Made by a program: the position numbers and the translations under genes
NCBI GenBank assembly: GCA_009741485.1
Contig: CM019215.1
Span: forward strand, 79,376,407-79,440,406
DNA: 64,000 nt
Direction: 5' to 3'
Source of the DNA: Malurus cyaneus samueli
Taxonomy: Eukaryota; Chordata; Aves; Passeriformes; Maluridae
Part shown: positions 48,326 through 61,738 of the stretch, one piece after another
Layout: every line of letters begins with the position of its first letter
Position numbering within the stretch: the first letter of the stretch is position 1
Notes under the pieces: model-generated
The model's input: the letters and a program-made list of their open reading frames with translations, nothing else
Told to the model about the DNA's origin: nothing
The model's database searches: none

Positions 48326-51300
48326 AGCAATGATTTTCCCTCTGTCCTCCTCTTCCACTTTTTATCAGAAGATACAGAAAAAAATCCAATTTTTTGATAA
48401 CTCGCTGGCAAGTCTAATGCAAAGGTTATATGGAAGGCCATATTGTTCCCCCTGCCGCAACAAAACACATTTTTGTGAGATTGGGTGAAGGAAAAAGCCT
48501 TTCTTTTTCTAATCTGCCTGGCTATGGATAGTTTTTAAAGCAACGAAGTGCCCATATGAGAAGCAAGGGCTGAACCGTGTGATTAATTTAAATTTTAAAA
48601 GAGGCAAGAATCTCTAGGACATAATCAGTGAATTTTGTCTATATGAGAAGGTCTGAACTGCTGTCCTCTTCCTTCCTCTGTGTCTCACCCCTGTATCTAT
48701 GCCATTTCTCTTTTCAGAAATGGCACTCTAAAGCAATCTTTCAAGGACATTAGGTCAATTTCATTGCAGGTGTAACATTGCCTTCAGTAGCAGTCCTTCA
48801 GCTGAAATATGGGCTGGACTGTGTGCTTCATGTTTGATTAGCATCGTTGTGACACACCGATGTGAAAAGTGATTTACTGTCTAAGATGACTGCTGTAATC
48901 TTATCTCTGTTCACAAATGACTCAGCAGTGTCTATCTCTGCTTAGTGTAATAAAGGAGGAAAGCTGGGTCCAACCTCAAGGCAAAACTGAGATGTGTTTT
49001 AAAGAGCTGCTAGGGTTACAGGAGTGTAAGGGAGCCCTTCCCAATGCAATTTCAGGAAAAAAAAAAGAGACTGAGAGAAGTTCTGACCTTTATTTTTTTT
49101 TCAAAGCAGAACTAGAAGAACGTGACTGGATGAGTCTGGCAACACCAGGAAGTTTGAAACTGTCATTTATCCACAGCATTTTATAAACCTTTGAATGGGA
49201 AATAGCACAGTCTTACAAGAACACCAATCCACCACTGGTTTTTTTGAACTTCAACTAGGACAAGATTACAACAGTGTTACTTTATGTTTTGGCGTTACCT
49301 GCAAGGAGAAGTGTTCTTTCGTAAGTGCTTTGTGCTTTATCCAGTAAGAAAAAGTAACATGCTGAAAATAATTGCAGTTCTTTCAGCAAAACAGAAAGAA
49401 GGCAAGAATGAACAAAAGTAAAGGGAACTGTAATTTTCAGTGTCCTTGTCTTCTTTAAGACGAAAGACTGTCTCCAGAAAAGTGCCTTCCTGGCTCACTG
49501 CAGATAGCTCCCATCAGCTTTTACAGCTGGGAATCTTAGAACTTCTTCATGGTGCATTTCACTTCAAATACTTTGTTAGCAAAGCAAGAAATTTTGTTTC
49601 AAATTTGAATACTAGAGATAAATGTATGTTGTAATTAATTTTCTTTTACTTACAGTCAGAAAATGAGTGACGTTTACAGATCTAATGCTTACAATCCTTT
49701 GCTTTGGGTGGTAACACATCACTTCTCACTTCTTTTTTGCCCTATTTTCTCCTTGAAAGTGATTGCTGCCATCTCATAGCTCAGAAGGACAGAATTTTTC
49801 ACTGTTCTCAGAGTGTCACAAAAACACTTTTTATTTGAAAAGCTTTGTATTCTATACAGTAGTTTTCCACAGGGATTTCCCTGTCTTGCAGAATATCTTT
49901 GTCTTTATCTATTTCCTTGCTGTCTTCGGTTACCATGACTTTAGAGTTATTAGAAACGTGTAATTCCTTCTCATATTTCCTTGAAAATAATATCTAACAG
50001 CATAGTATAAATGTGTGTTTGTAGTACAAGAAACATCACTGATTTGTAATACAGTTATTAACAGCATCATGAAAAAACACTTGAAAGAATGAACTTGCTG
50101 CATTGTTTCAGAAGGATTTATTGCTAACTCTCTAGTATGTGGAATTGGGTATTATGCTATTTAACTAATAAGAATTATTGTAATAATAAAATTAAATAAC
50201 TAGTAACCTCAAAAACTGTCATTTGAACTTCTCTGGTGCACACACAATATGAATTACTGTCTCTGGGGTCCCAAAGCAATGTTCAAACTTGATATATATT
50301 ATTCCAGTATTTACTCTCAACTCAAATGTTATTTGAATTGAGCATTAATTGATAGAACATCCCCAGAGTTCAGGGATGACAGCAACAAAGGATTTCAGTC
50401 ACATCCACTCACCTTCCTTTCTTTAACATTGTGAGAATGGGAATTTGAGACACTGAGAAGTCCATTGTGACTTTAAAGGTTCTCACTGGACACTCCTGGC
50501 TGTAAGGCACTAGGAAGGGTGGTTAGAAACCCTATAGGTACAGGACTGGAACATCTCCTCTTCAAGCTGACACTGGAGGACTGCACAGCTTTGTAGTCTT
50601 TCATACAGTCAGACCCTTTGTTAATTCTTTTCATCTGTTCCAATTCTCTTCTCACTGAAGAGGAAAGGCAAATAAGGATTCACTGGCTGTGGTTCAACAC
50701 AAGTGACACAGACAGGAGCCCTGAAAGTGCTGTACTGTTATCAAAGAATGAAAGAATGTGTGAGCACATACAGAGTCAACGTTTTATGCCTGAGGAATTA
50801 CATGGGAAAGACTATATATATATATCACAGATTCCATTAAACACCAAAGTGATTTCTCCTTTTTTACTTCTTGAGTCCAAACCAGATTCTGAACAGGCAC
50901 ACTGTGTTATGTTAGTTGCACATAAATGGATACATAATTTATATTCCACTTTGTTGTACCAGTAAGGTCTTCTGTTGGGAGTTGCTTAAATATAAATAAA
51001 GATACATTGTGACATTCCTCTCCCTCCTCCCTTTTACAATAAAAGCAGTAATCAAGCCTGGGGCAACGAAGCAGCAATTAGAGTTTACCTTACTGACATA
51101 AATCTCAATGCACATGAAAATTAGGTGTGGCCCTTAGGTTATGAGTTTAACAGCACAGACCATTATTGTGCTTAAGGGTGGCCTATTTACAACACTCATT
51201 ATTTGTCTTTTCCAACATACATCAAGTTTATGTAACTTTCTCTGCTTCATGGTTCTGTGGATTTGCATGCTAAATCCATTTTCTTGCCTACAACAACTAA

Positions 51301-53609
51301 TCTTTTCATTGCTCTGGACAAATTTTCAGTAAATTTGCAGATTTCTGTGCATCCAGAAGATATGGAAAACATTAAAAAGTCTGCTGATGTCTGAAATCTG
51401 AATGGTGGGTATAACAAATGTTCTAATGGATTCACAGTGCAATGCACTACCTCACCACATATCAGCATGTCCATATAAGTAAATAATTAATCCCACACAC
51501 ACACATATGTGTATATATATGTTTACTGAAATACTGTACTTTTTTTGCTATATGTAACTGGGAAATGAGATACATGCAACTCTTCATTGTAGCACTCTCT
51601 GTGCTAACCTTGAAAGGTTTGACTGACCCTCCCAAACAGATTGTAACAACTCTGAGGATCAGTTCTGCCTCCCAACATAGAGGGTTCAAAGTGTTTCCCC
51701 ACTACACACATATATCTCACCAATGACTTCAGAATTACCTCAGAAGAGATTTACACCCAAGGTCACCGAATTTTATTTACACCTCCACTTGTGTCTAGGA
51801 ATGTTACTGCAGTTTTTAAAAAAAGCCCAAATTTATTCTCAGTATTCAACTGGGACATCGGCAGTAGCAACTGATGTAACCATCTGTCTCTCTCAGGGTC
51901 ACTTTTTTGGGGAGTCTTTTTGCTCATACTGAAAGACTCTGAAGACTGCCACATAAAACTCGCGAGCATAAAGCTGTCATTGATTGTATATCACACACAG
52001 ATGATAACTAACATCATCATGCCGCTATGCCAAGCACTTACATTCTTATTTAAGTGTATTTCAGACTTCCATCTTGTCATGTCATACATAAGCCACCCAA
52101 AGTCTTTGCTAGCAGACAGTAACACATTTGATAGGAAAGGCTTGGTGTCTGCTGCTCCCTGAAATGGGGTTTTGGAGTTGTGAGGCTGTCTTATACTACT
52201 GGGTTTTTCCTGTAGCATTTTGTAACATTCCATGTAATTTTGGGCTGTGGTTCATCTTTATCTTTGCTCACTGTTTTGAAATCTCACCAGCCTTAATTCT
52301 GTCTCCTGTATATTGCACAATGCAAATCAGATCTCCTTTCTCACAATTCCCCAAACCACAAAGCAGTTGCCACAGCAGCCTTAGCCATGGTTACACAGTT
52401 TTGCTGTACAAAACCCAGAGAGCTGAACCAAAAGGCAGGTAATAGTTACATTAACCCCAACCATTGGAAACTCCTTTGACCCCTATGAATCCCATCTCCA
52501 GGGAAACCCAGCTCTGATAGCAGCACCTATATCTGCAGGTCTTCCATAAGTAGCAACACAGATCATTCTTTTACCTAACTTTGGGGCAGATATTTTCCTT
52601 TTGGAACCTCTGCAGCAAAATACATGACTGAATCCTGAAGCACCAAATATAATTTAAAATAAACATATATTAAATATTAATTGAGAAATAATTATCCCGA
52701 TTTTTATTTCTTTCCTACAAAATTTTTAACAGCACTGGACCCTTTCAAAAGAAATATGCCTTTTAGAGTGAAATTTGCTCTTCTACTAAGGGCAAACACA
52801 AGTTATGGAATCACTGATATTGATGAAGTTCCCAGCAAGAAAGTTTTTGAAAAACAGCTGGGCTTTCTGGTCACTTTGGGAAATAAGGAGAATGATTAAA
52901 AGAGAAAATAAAAAAAAAAAAAAACAAAAAAAAATACCTGAAACACCATGTGGAAAATGACATTTTTCCACCTGTTGTCACAAAAACTAAATTTTCATTG
53001 TCCACAAGGTCTAACCTGAATATTTCACTAGAAATAAAGTAAAAAAGAGACTTCTTTAATATTGCAAAGATATATGTTTTCCTCTGAAAAATCTATATAA
53101 TACAAGCCTCTCTGTAAATTCCCTGTGTCTCCTTCCATCTTTCCTTCTTAAAAATCTCATTTTAAAGAAAATGTCTCAGGTAATTTATTCTTTCTCTTTT
53201 TCTTGTGTTCAAGCCCCTCCAAACTAGCATACTTACTCACACAGCCCCTTCACAAAGATGAAAGAGTAGCTTGAAAGCAGGTACACGAGATATCTGAGAG
53301 AAATTGTGATGACTCTGTCCTGTTATGCTTTCACAATCACCTGCTATGCAAACCATTGTTAATTCATTATTTCTTTCTGCATGTCCATCAGTCTGTCTCC
53401 ACAATGCTGTGATGTCTATAGATTGGATGCTATTTAGAAAAAGACTGTCTTCCAGTTTTAATTTTGCATTGAAGACCTTCTGGGACAGACCCACAAGTAA
53501 GCATGAAAAATGGTCATATTTAACTAAACCTGAACATCTGTACATTCTTGTGCTCTCAGCTTACATCCTGAAGTAGGTACACGCAGATAGTTTCAGAAGT
53601 TTTCTCATC
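48326..53609. other. Unique DNA, several complex blocks, no gene identified
   Basis: No transposon recognised. Blocks near 48340-48490 and 51600-52240 have balanced composition, and the second gives overlapping open frames of 69-104 codons on both strands, none with a known domain. A short CA/TA repeat lies at 51493-51521 and an A-rich run at 52909-52934. These blocks may be conserved non-coding or unrecognised old repeats. Confidence 0.4.
51493..51521. repeat. Short compound CA/TA repeat
   Basis: Six CA units are followed by TATGTG and a short TA stretch. Confidence 0.75.
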
Positions 53610-54395
53610 AGGATCTCAACAAGCTGAAGGAACTTTACCACAGGCATCTCATGGACATCAATAAACATAAATGCAAAAACTGGTTCAGAAGGAACACCTC
53701 TGTGAAGTCTGAGGGCTCGGATGCTATGTAGAAGCTATGCAAAAGAGAATCTGAGAATTTTGAGGGATGAATGAAATATGAACAAGCAAGGTTTCCTTGC
53801 AGCAATGAGATTTTATCACATATTGACTGCCATAGTAAGTAGTTACAAGGACAAAGACTGTAATTTCATTTATCGCTCATGAATTCTTTCTACTTTTATG
53901 TGTGTAGCAGAAGAAAAAAAGTTGGGAAACTGGAGTGGGCTCAGCAGGGTCCCACCATACCTCAATTATGAACAGGGAGCTGGAGCACATGACATAAAAG
54001 AAACATCTATGGGGACTGTATTTGTTTAGAGTGGAAAAAAGAAGGCTATTGATATCACTTTATAGCTTTTCATTATCCAGATGGAGTACTGTAGATAGAG
54101 AGGTAGACCCAGATTCTTTTCAGATCCACAGAGACAAAGGTAAAGAGGTCAAAAGGCCAGAACTTACAAAAGGTGAAATTACAACAGGACAAAAAGAAGG
54201 ATCTTTCTTCATTTAGAAGCACTGGAAGAGGGGCTCACACTGTGTTGCACTTTTCTCCTTAGAGATTTTCAAAATTCACCTGTAAAAGGTCCTGAGAAAA
54301 CACTAGATTTGAAATGAGTGCTCTTTTTGCAAGGGTTTAGCTATCCAGAGGTGGCTTCCAATGTAAATTATACTAGGAACCTCATGAGGATTCAG
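53610..54395 (+). mobile_element. CR1 LINE 3' portion, forward orientation, decayed
   Basis: It matches the 3' third of CR1 in order: 'ggatctcaacaagctgaagg', 'tgctcaaaa'-type decayed coding words, 'agggagctggagcacatgac', 'tttgtttagagtgg', 'aaaaagaaggctattgatat', 'agacccagattcttttcag', 'attttcaaaattcacctgt' and 'aaaaggtcctgagaaaac'. It ends in 'tatccagaggtggcttcc', an echo of the CR1 terminus. It is the longest CR1 copy in the window, full of stops, and has lost a clean terminal repeat. Confidence 0.75.
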
Positions 54396-55250
54396 TGACC
54401 TGTATCGCCTACCTGTAGATGCCAATATGCATTCCTTAATCACAAGGCTTCGCATGATCTTCAGGGAAATTGTCAACATCTCAGCCATGACACCTATAAA
54501 ATCATATGAAAAGAAGAATGCATAATTGTCTTGTGAATTTCAGGGAAACATCCATCTCCTGGAGTAGTACTTTGGATAGGGCACAAAATTGCAGCACCAG
54601 CCCAGGGGGAATAAGGATGTGCAGTTCAGCGACAGCAGAGTAAACAGACAAAACAAAATGTGGAAAAATGATGGCATGTAAAGTGACCTGTGGACTACTG
54701 GGAATTTGAATATCCTCAGAAAATAATTCATACAGGCCTAGACACAGAGGTGTAGGCTTCTTCTTACAGTTGGATAAGACTACAGAGAAAAATAAACCAT
54801 TTAGTTAGGGGAATTTTGAGGTGATTGAGATATTATGAACATAAGATAATTTATCATTTGTTATTGTGAAAACGTTGGGTTTGGAACTCATGTGAAGTTA
54901 GAGTACTAATATAAAAAAAGAGCAGACATGGATCATCTTTTACATCTGACTCTAATGCATTAAGATTACCATTGTTCTTTATTAGATAACAAACAAGATA
55001 AAAGAATAAATAAAATAAGAACAACACTACCCATTTGATTTCTGATAGTTCTGAAATTAATATCTACAATATTTGTTTTACACACCCATAATCAGCAATT
55101 ATGCTGGAAGACATCATAACACTGAAGCATCAGCTAATAGCTCTTAAAATCCAGTTAATTACTAAAACACTGCATTCACCTACTTGAAGATACCATGAGA
55201 AACAAACTCTTTAGTATTCCTTGAGTACTTTAAAATTTTTAGATAGTACT
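54396..55250. other. AT-rich tract between CR1 and LTR
   Basis: No gene recognised. It ends with GTACT, the left copy of the target duplication of the next LTR. Confidence 0.4.
55246..55250. repeat. Left target-site duplication GTACT
   Basis: GTACT immediately before the LTR start is repeated exactly at 55835-55839. Confidence 0.75.
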
Positions 55251-55834
55251 TGTGGTTTAGCCCTGCTAGGCAGCTAAGCACCACACAACTGTTTCCTCCC
55301 TCCCTCTGAATGAGGTGGGCGAGAGAATCAGAAGGGTAAAGGAAAGAAAACTCATGGGTTGATAGTTTAACAAGTAAGAAAAACCCCCACCCCCCACACA
55401 CATACCCCTTCCAGCATGCCCCACCAAACCCTCCAAACAAAGAAACAAGCAACCTTACCCCAAAACACTAAAGCCAAAGGAAATTAAAAAACCAAGCAAA
55501 GACCAATCAGTCCCTGAGCATTGTAGCCCAAGCAAGCTTACCACCTTTTTTTTTTTTTTTTGGAACATGACCATATGAATAGAATATCCCTCTGGTTAGT
55601 TGAGATTACCTGTTCTGGCTGTTGCCCTGTTGCCTCCCAACTTCCTGTGCTTTCCCAGGCTACTCACTGACAGGTCAGAGAGAGAAACAGAAAAGGCCTT
55701 AACAGTGTATGCATTGGTCATCATGACTAAAACAGCATCATGTTATCAAGAGTGTTTTCCTCACACATCCAAACCACAGCTCCATAGCTGTTGCTAGGCG
55801 TAAAACCAACTTCAACCCAGCTAAAACCAGCACA
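55251..55834 (-). mobile_element. Solo LTR, ERVL-type passerine family, with target duplication
   Basis: The plus strand starts TGTGGTTTAGCCCTGC, then 'ggcagctaagcaccacaca', 'agagaatcagaagggtaaa', 'gaaaactcatgggttgatag', 'gaatatccctctgg', 'gcctcccaacttcctgtgc' and 'gaaacagaaaaggcc', and ends CTAAAACCAGCACA. Both termini are complete. A perfect 5-bp duplication GTACT flanks it. In sense orientation (minus) it begins TGTGCTGGTTTT. The long T run at 55546-55561 is a later expansion. No internal retroviral sequence remains, so it arose by recombination between the two LTRs of a provirus. Confidence 0.9.
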
Positions 55835-58470
55835 GTACTTTAGAACTAAAAAGCATTTCATGTAATAGTAATCAGATCATATATAGAGCAAAACTCTAGA
55901 GAAGTCTTTTCTTCTATGAATGATTAACATTCCCCTTTTACTTGTGCTGAAGCCATATTCAAAACTCAGCTGTCAGTCTTCATTAACAGACCTGATCTTA
56001 CACACATTTCCATATAATCTTAACTCTTTCACACAGCAAACAGTTGTCATTAACATCAGTTAAGTTAAGCCATGCTCAAGATGTTTTTAGTTCCCCAGGC
56101 CTAATGTTACTGATCTAATAAAGACTTTGTGATGCACAATGCCACATCTATGTTACACTCTCTTTTAGGTGAGCAAGCAGGTGAGCTGGCACATTCTTGA
56201 GGGAAGAGAGCTTGTGAGAGAAAGAAAGTCCTGAGAAGGGTCTACAAGCCACCAGCCCATCCTGTTCCTGGTCTACCATGGCCAGTATGGCTGCAAGTTT
56301 ATAAAAATTTTTTGTTTGGTTGACTTTGTTCCAATTGATTTAGTCATTCTGAGTGTCCTGTGCAAAAGGCAAAGCATCCTCTCTGTTCAAGTAAAATGTG
56401 TAGGTTATTTGTTTTGGTGGTTGTTTGTTGTTTGGTTTGTTTGTGTTTTTTTTTTTTTTTTTTTTTTTTTTTGTTTTTTTGTTTTTTGTTTTGTTTTAAG
56501 TTTAAAAGATTTTAGTCTTTGGAAACTTGCACCAGAGAAAAAGTCTCAGGCATGTCAAAGTGATCCATTATGGTCCAAGCACAGCCTCGGTGGCTCATCA
56601 CTTTTTACCAACGGAGTATTATAGAAAGTTGAATACATCTCCTGAATACATCTATTGTTCTTCTTCAGTGTCACCCCAACAAACTTCCTTAGCTCTTTTA
56701 GAAGAGCATTTAGAGTTGCTGCTCCATTTTTATTTCATCCTTATTTTTTTTTAAGGTTGTTGAAATTGATTCCAGTAATTTTGAAGACCCTTGGACTGTT
56801 AGCCTATTTTGTCCCTGACCCAATTAATCTATAATTTAAAAAATAGACCAAATTGTATTTTGTTTATCCTTCCTGAAAGGGTGAGGACTCTTAAGTGTGT
56901 AGCCTGGACAGCATGCACAAAGCAATGAGAAACAGTATCTATGTGACATAAAATGTTATTTGGCTATTGTTTGTCTGGTAAGCTTGTGTTTTCAAAAGTA
57001 AGCCTAAAATAAAAAACTTCAGCTGTTGTATAAATGATTTGTATTTCCTGTTCTTGCTTTGTCTGTGTTGTTTACACCCATTAGCCCAAATGTTTAAATG
57101 CTATTTATGCTTTAAGTTTTTTGTTATTTTTTTTTAAAAGAAAGGCAGCGGTGGAAATCCTCTAGGGAGTTTTACTTCATGGAGAAGTTGAAAGTGTCAT
57201 TTAGGGTCTTAACCTTAAATTTTCCAGCAACTTTGATTTTCACTTTCATAGATCAGATTTGAGGTAGAGTGATTTTTTTTGGTTTTGGACTGACTATACT
57301 TTATCACAACAAAAAGATGTTACAAGGTATTGTACAACCTTTTCCTTGTGGAAGGGACCACTGAATTTTTTTCAGGTTCTAAAAGCAGAAATAGGCTAAA
57401 TGCTTGCAAGCATTCTATTGATACATTAATTCCTTTCAAGATATGCAGAGCTTTCGAGGTGCATATTTGGGTACTACCTTTTCTGTTCTTATAGAAAGGC
57501 ATCACTTCAGTCCTAAATCTTCTGTTCTTGTTAATTTTGTAGTAATGTTGATCTTGAGACAACAAAGGCCTTAAGCCGTCATTGGCTTGTGAAGCACCAG
57601 CAGAGCTTTCAAGGAGGGACTGAGTATTTGCATAAATGTCCTTCTAAACTGCAAGACTAATGCTCCTAAAATTAAATGACCTGATAAGCAACATGGAAGG
57701 CAAAGCAGGTGGAAAGAAATGCTAGCTTTTAGGCAACATTGGAGCTGGAAAACTGTTCCTTCATAACTATGTGATGCTCTATAACTTACAGCTTTTGTGA
57801 GTCTGTTCTTAATTTGCATTTCTGAAAGAAATGTCTGACTGTAAAACCAGCACTTAGTTCCTCCCTAGGGCTAGGCATGAGCATGTTGCATTAATTCCAG
57901 TTTCTTTCTTCTAACATAGAAAACAAAAAAAAAAAAAATTGTACAATTTACAGGTTTCCAAGAAATTGTGTCTTTTGAAAGCATATGGAAACATCCTAAA
58001 CCATAGTTGAGGTCATGGTGCTAAAAGCACATTGGGTAATAAGAGGTGATTATAAACATCACCAGGACACAAATAGCACTTCATGGGAGATGAGTGGGAC
58101 AGGAAAGCTGGTGTTCTGCTTTACCATCTGTGGAAGAGGCCTAATGAGAAATGAATGTTGCCTGAGTGGTACACTGGTGTTTCTCCTCTCTGTTCAGCAG
58201 TGCTGACTGGTGATGGTTTGAATCAAATAGCAAGGATAAATTCTCAGCACCAGATGGCAAGCTCAACTCCTGAAAATGGTGTTCTAAAACAAAGCTGAAA
58301 AGAGCCTCTAATTCTTTCTTGGTGCTAGTCTGAAAACCCAAATAGTTTGAAAATGACTATGATAGCATTTGAATGGTGCCAATGAAGAGCAAGGGCTGCT
58401 CACCATCCTGCAGAAATCTTTGCAATAATACATGGGATCTGAGGTAGTTTAAACATATTTGACAAACCTT
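55835..58470. other. AT-rich tract with long T run
   Basis: It starts with the right GTACT duplication. A run of about 27 T at 56446-56472 is followed by T/G-rich sequence. No gene or transposon body is recognised. Confidence 0.45.
56446..56472. repeat. Long T run
   Basis: About 27 T, followed by further T-rich sequence interrupted by G up to about 56497. Confidence 0.85.
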
Positions 58471-58932
58471 CCAGTGAGGAAGTTTTCTAAACCTACCTTG
58501 GTCTAGCTTGAGGCTATTTCTTCTTGTCCTGTAACTTGTTGCAGGGGAAAAGAGACCAACCCCACCTGGCTACAGTTTTCTTGCAGGTGTTTGCAGAGAG
58601 CGATAAGGTCTCCCCTGAGTCTCCTTTTTTCCAGACTAAACAGCTCCGGCTCCCTCAGCCACTCCTCATCAGATTTGTGCTCCAGACCCTTAATCAGCCT
58701 CACTGCCCTTCTCTGGACACGTTTCAGCACCTCAATGTCCTTCTTGTAGTGAGGGGCCCAGGGTTGAACACAGGATTTGGGGTTTGCCCTCTGAGGTGGT
58801 ATAGATTAGAGGGGGATGATGTCTTCCCTGGTCCTGCTGGCCATGCTGTTTCTCATACAAGACAGGATGGCTTTGGATTTCCTGGCAATAAATCTTTGCC
58901 CACTACAACACTAATGCTGGCTGACATTTTGC
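58471..58932 (-). mobile_element. CR1 LINE fragment, reverse orientation, relatively well kept
   Basis: The plus strand carries the complement of CR1: 'tagcttgaggctatttcttc', 'gggaaaagagaccaacccc', 'agagcgataaggtctcccct', 'ccctcagccactcctcatc', 'tgtgctccagaccctt', 'cagcacctcaatgtccttct', 'tgtagtgaggggcccag', 'cttccctggtcctgctgg' and 'ctaatgctggctgacat'. The 3' terminus is missing: the copy begins inside the 3' region, near 'cagtgaggaagttttctaaa'. It is the least diverged CR1 in the window by eye. Confidence 0.92.
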
Positions 58933-59300
58933 AATGGTACTAATTATTAATAATAAAATGTTAATAGGCCCAAAATATATAAAAACAAACCTCCATGCTA
59001 CAAAACATTTTGATGCATTGAGTTTTAGATTAAAAGCAGTATATTTTCTTAGGGAAAAGACATATCTGATGCTTAATGTGAATATCTAAAAATTAGATTT
59101 TCTATCCTATTTTTCCTATATGAACTATAACAAACTACCAGTAATTCACCCTGCAGTACATTAACAAAGCAATCAGATTTCCCACTTTTTGGCATATGAT
59201 CACATATCTGTATTTGAAACTGCACAGAAAAATCTGAATCTATCATCGCATCCCATTTAATAATTATAACTTGTCATCTTGCTCCTACATATGATGTAAG

Positions 59301-59302
<2 letters not shown>

Positions 59303-59339
<37 letters not shown>

Positions 59340-59377
59340 TAATAATAATAATAATAGTAGTAGTAGTAGTTAGTAGT
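59303..59377. repeat. Compound (TAA)n(TAG)n microsatellite
   Basis: Two perfect TAA blocks separated by one slipped base pass into about five TAG units and a broken TTAGTAG end. Confidence 0.95.
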
Positions 59378-61423
59378 TGAAAACTTTTTTTTTTTATTTT
59401 AATTTATTTGTTTCTATTCTTTTATTTTTTTTTCATTTTTTTTTTAATTTCTCACCTTTATGCAAGCTAAACTTCAGAACTATTGGATAGTTCATATAAT
59501 TACACAGTAAGTGGCTGATTGTAGTGTGAGTCAAAGATGACCTTCTTCTTTTCGTTTTTTTTTACTTCAATCGCTTCTCCAAAATTAACTACCAGAGCTA
59601 GTTATTAGCTATTTTACTTGAAAAACCCCAAACCAACCAAAAAGCACCAAACCTCTGCAGGAAATGAATAGTCTTATATTTAAACATCAGGTTGCAGATA
59701 AAGGAACTCCAAGTCAACTGCTACCTCTACTAAAGTATTATGCCTATAAAAAGGAGTAAACAAAATAAAAAATATATATAAACTTACAGCAACTAATAAT
59801 CATTCTGGAAGAAATGTTTGTCTAATAACAGCAAACCCGTTTTTCTACATTTTATCTTTCATGGAGGTTTACTAACAGTGTAATGAATTATATCCTCAGC
59901 AGCAGTGAGTGCTACAAGCTGTGCAGATAACTCCTGACTTCAGAAGGACTCAGCTATCCATCACTCTTGATGCTTACTGATTTATAATGTACATTTCTGG
60001 TCCCCAGCTTCTGACTCTGATCTCATGCCTTCACCCCCTCCTGTTTCATTCCCTAAATATTTCCTAAAGAGTAGCTATGTCTACTTCAGTATTTGCCTAC
60101 TGACTTTTGATCTGGTTGGTCCCTAGGAAGCTTTAATAGATCTTTTTATGGAAGATCTGTGTCTCTGGGTGGTATTGGCAGGATCAAAAAAACAAGTTGT
60201 CTTTTTCACTGCTGGTTGCAAGGCATTTGGGAATTTTAGATAAATTCTGCTTCAGCCATTGATTCCTTCAGGAAAAGGAGTTCTACTATGTATTCAATTT
60301 CACCTTCACAATAGTGTACTTTGAATCCGCAGTGTTTTATGCAATTTACAGTAGTGAAAAACTTGATAGATGTACATAATTTAGCACAGATTTTAATATT
60401 GTAAAGTTATCCTCTCAAAAGGATTTAATTTTCAAAAGGTGAAATGCAGCACTTGGTCCATTTAAGCTGGCCATAGAATAGCTGGTTATCCAGAGCTATT
60501 ATTTCGGAAATTTCAGTGGTAGAAGAAAAAATGAGAACTTAAGTAGCTCTTCAAGAAGCAGAATACACTATAGGTCATCCATACCAATAAATACAGTGGC
60601 AAACTAGTCTATATTGCTTAAGTTCCTACTCTCTGCTTCACTCCCCTCAGTTAATTGCTTTTAGATGTTCCATGCCTCCAGAAATCAACGAAACATTGTC
60701 TTGGTTTTGATTCCAAATCCCTCTGAAAGAGTCAATAGACATAAGGAATCCAGAGTAAGTTCTTTTTAACTAGTGTTGTCATGCATTTAATAAATTTTTG
60801 GATTATCATAACATTTTTTCTGTTCAGAGTAAAGGCAGATTTGGTTCCTGTTGCAGCATTTATGATAAGAATATATGATTTTCTTTGAAACAATATCCTC
60901 CTATGCAGAATTTGGACTGGAAATATTTTAATCAGGTATCATACCTTCTATTTTATAGCAGAGTATTATTATCTGAGACTAAGACACACTAGATAATGGT
61001 ACGATATTTAAATATGCAATAGGTAAAATCAGGAAATTCTACTACTATATAGAAGTGAGAAAATGTAAAAACCTGAAATTAAAATCCAATGCCTTCTCAG
61101 TAAGAGAACTGCCTTGTGTTTTTTCTATACAATGTAACTAAAATACATTCAACAAGCCAAACCTCTTAGCATATAAAAACAGATCCGTTGACAAAGTACA
61201 AATTGTTTGATTATTTTCCACTGACAAATGGTCTCCAGATGTCTCAAATAAGTTAAAAAGAAAGAGTACATTAGCATACTGCTTATATTCTGTGTGCTAA
61301 AAAAATAGGTGAATCAAGTTTCTGTTCACTACATATGAAAAGTAAAATGAGGGATTTGTTGTTGCTTTTTAAAAATATGCTTATTTATTGTAGTAGAAAC
61401 TGTGTTTTCTCTTTGGAATATAG

Positions 61424-61539
61424 TGTGGGAGGAACACCTGACCTCCATGACAAGTTTGTTGCTAAGTCTGTGAGGGAAAGGTGTAGTGCAGGCTTCCCCT
61501 GTGATTTGAATCTGACAGAGCAGATCTGGCATTTATGAG
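61424..61539 (+). other. Possible non-coding exon (weak)
   Basis: A pyrimidine-rich stretch ending in TATAG precedes 116 bases of mixed composition that end in GAG followed by GTGAGTATG, a strong donor-like word. The inside is more balanced in base content than the flanks. The open frame through it ends in a stop 4 bases before the donor and has no known domain. If real, an lncRNA exon is likelier than coding. Chance matches of this kind are common. Confidence 0.15.
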
Positions 61540-61713
61540 GTGAGTATGTGGGGGCTGAGATCCTGTAGAGGGAATGAGAAATTTCTGGAGGGAACCATAA
61601 AGACTTTGTTGAGGTAGCAATATTTAAGTATGAAACATAGAGTTTTGTGTTTTGTAGGCTGTCTTCTAATTCTGAATTGGTTTTGCCTAGTGCTCTGCTG
61701 GGCTGTGAACAGA

Positions 61714-61738
61714 TTTTTTTTTTTTTTTTTTTTTTTTT
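61714..61738. repeat. Long T run
   Basis: About 25 consecutive T, with no recognised retroposon body. Confidence 0.85.

Noticed and set aside
58503..58943. Frames of 75 and 139 codons on opposite strands
   Set aside because: Both are read-throughs of the CR1 fragment.
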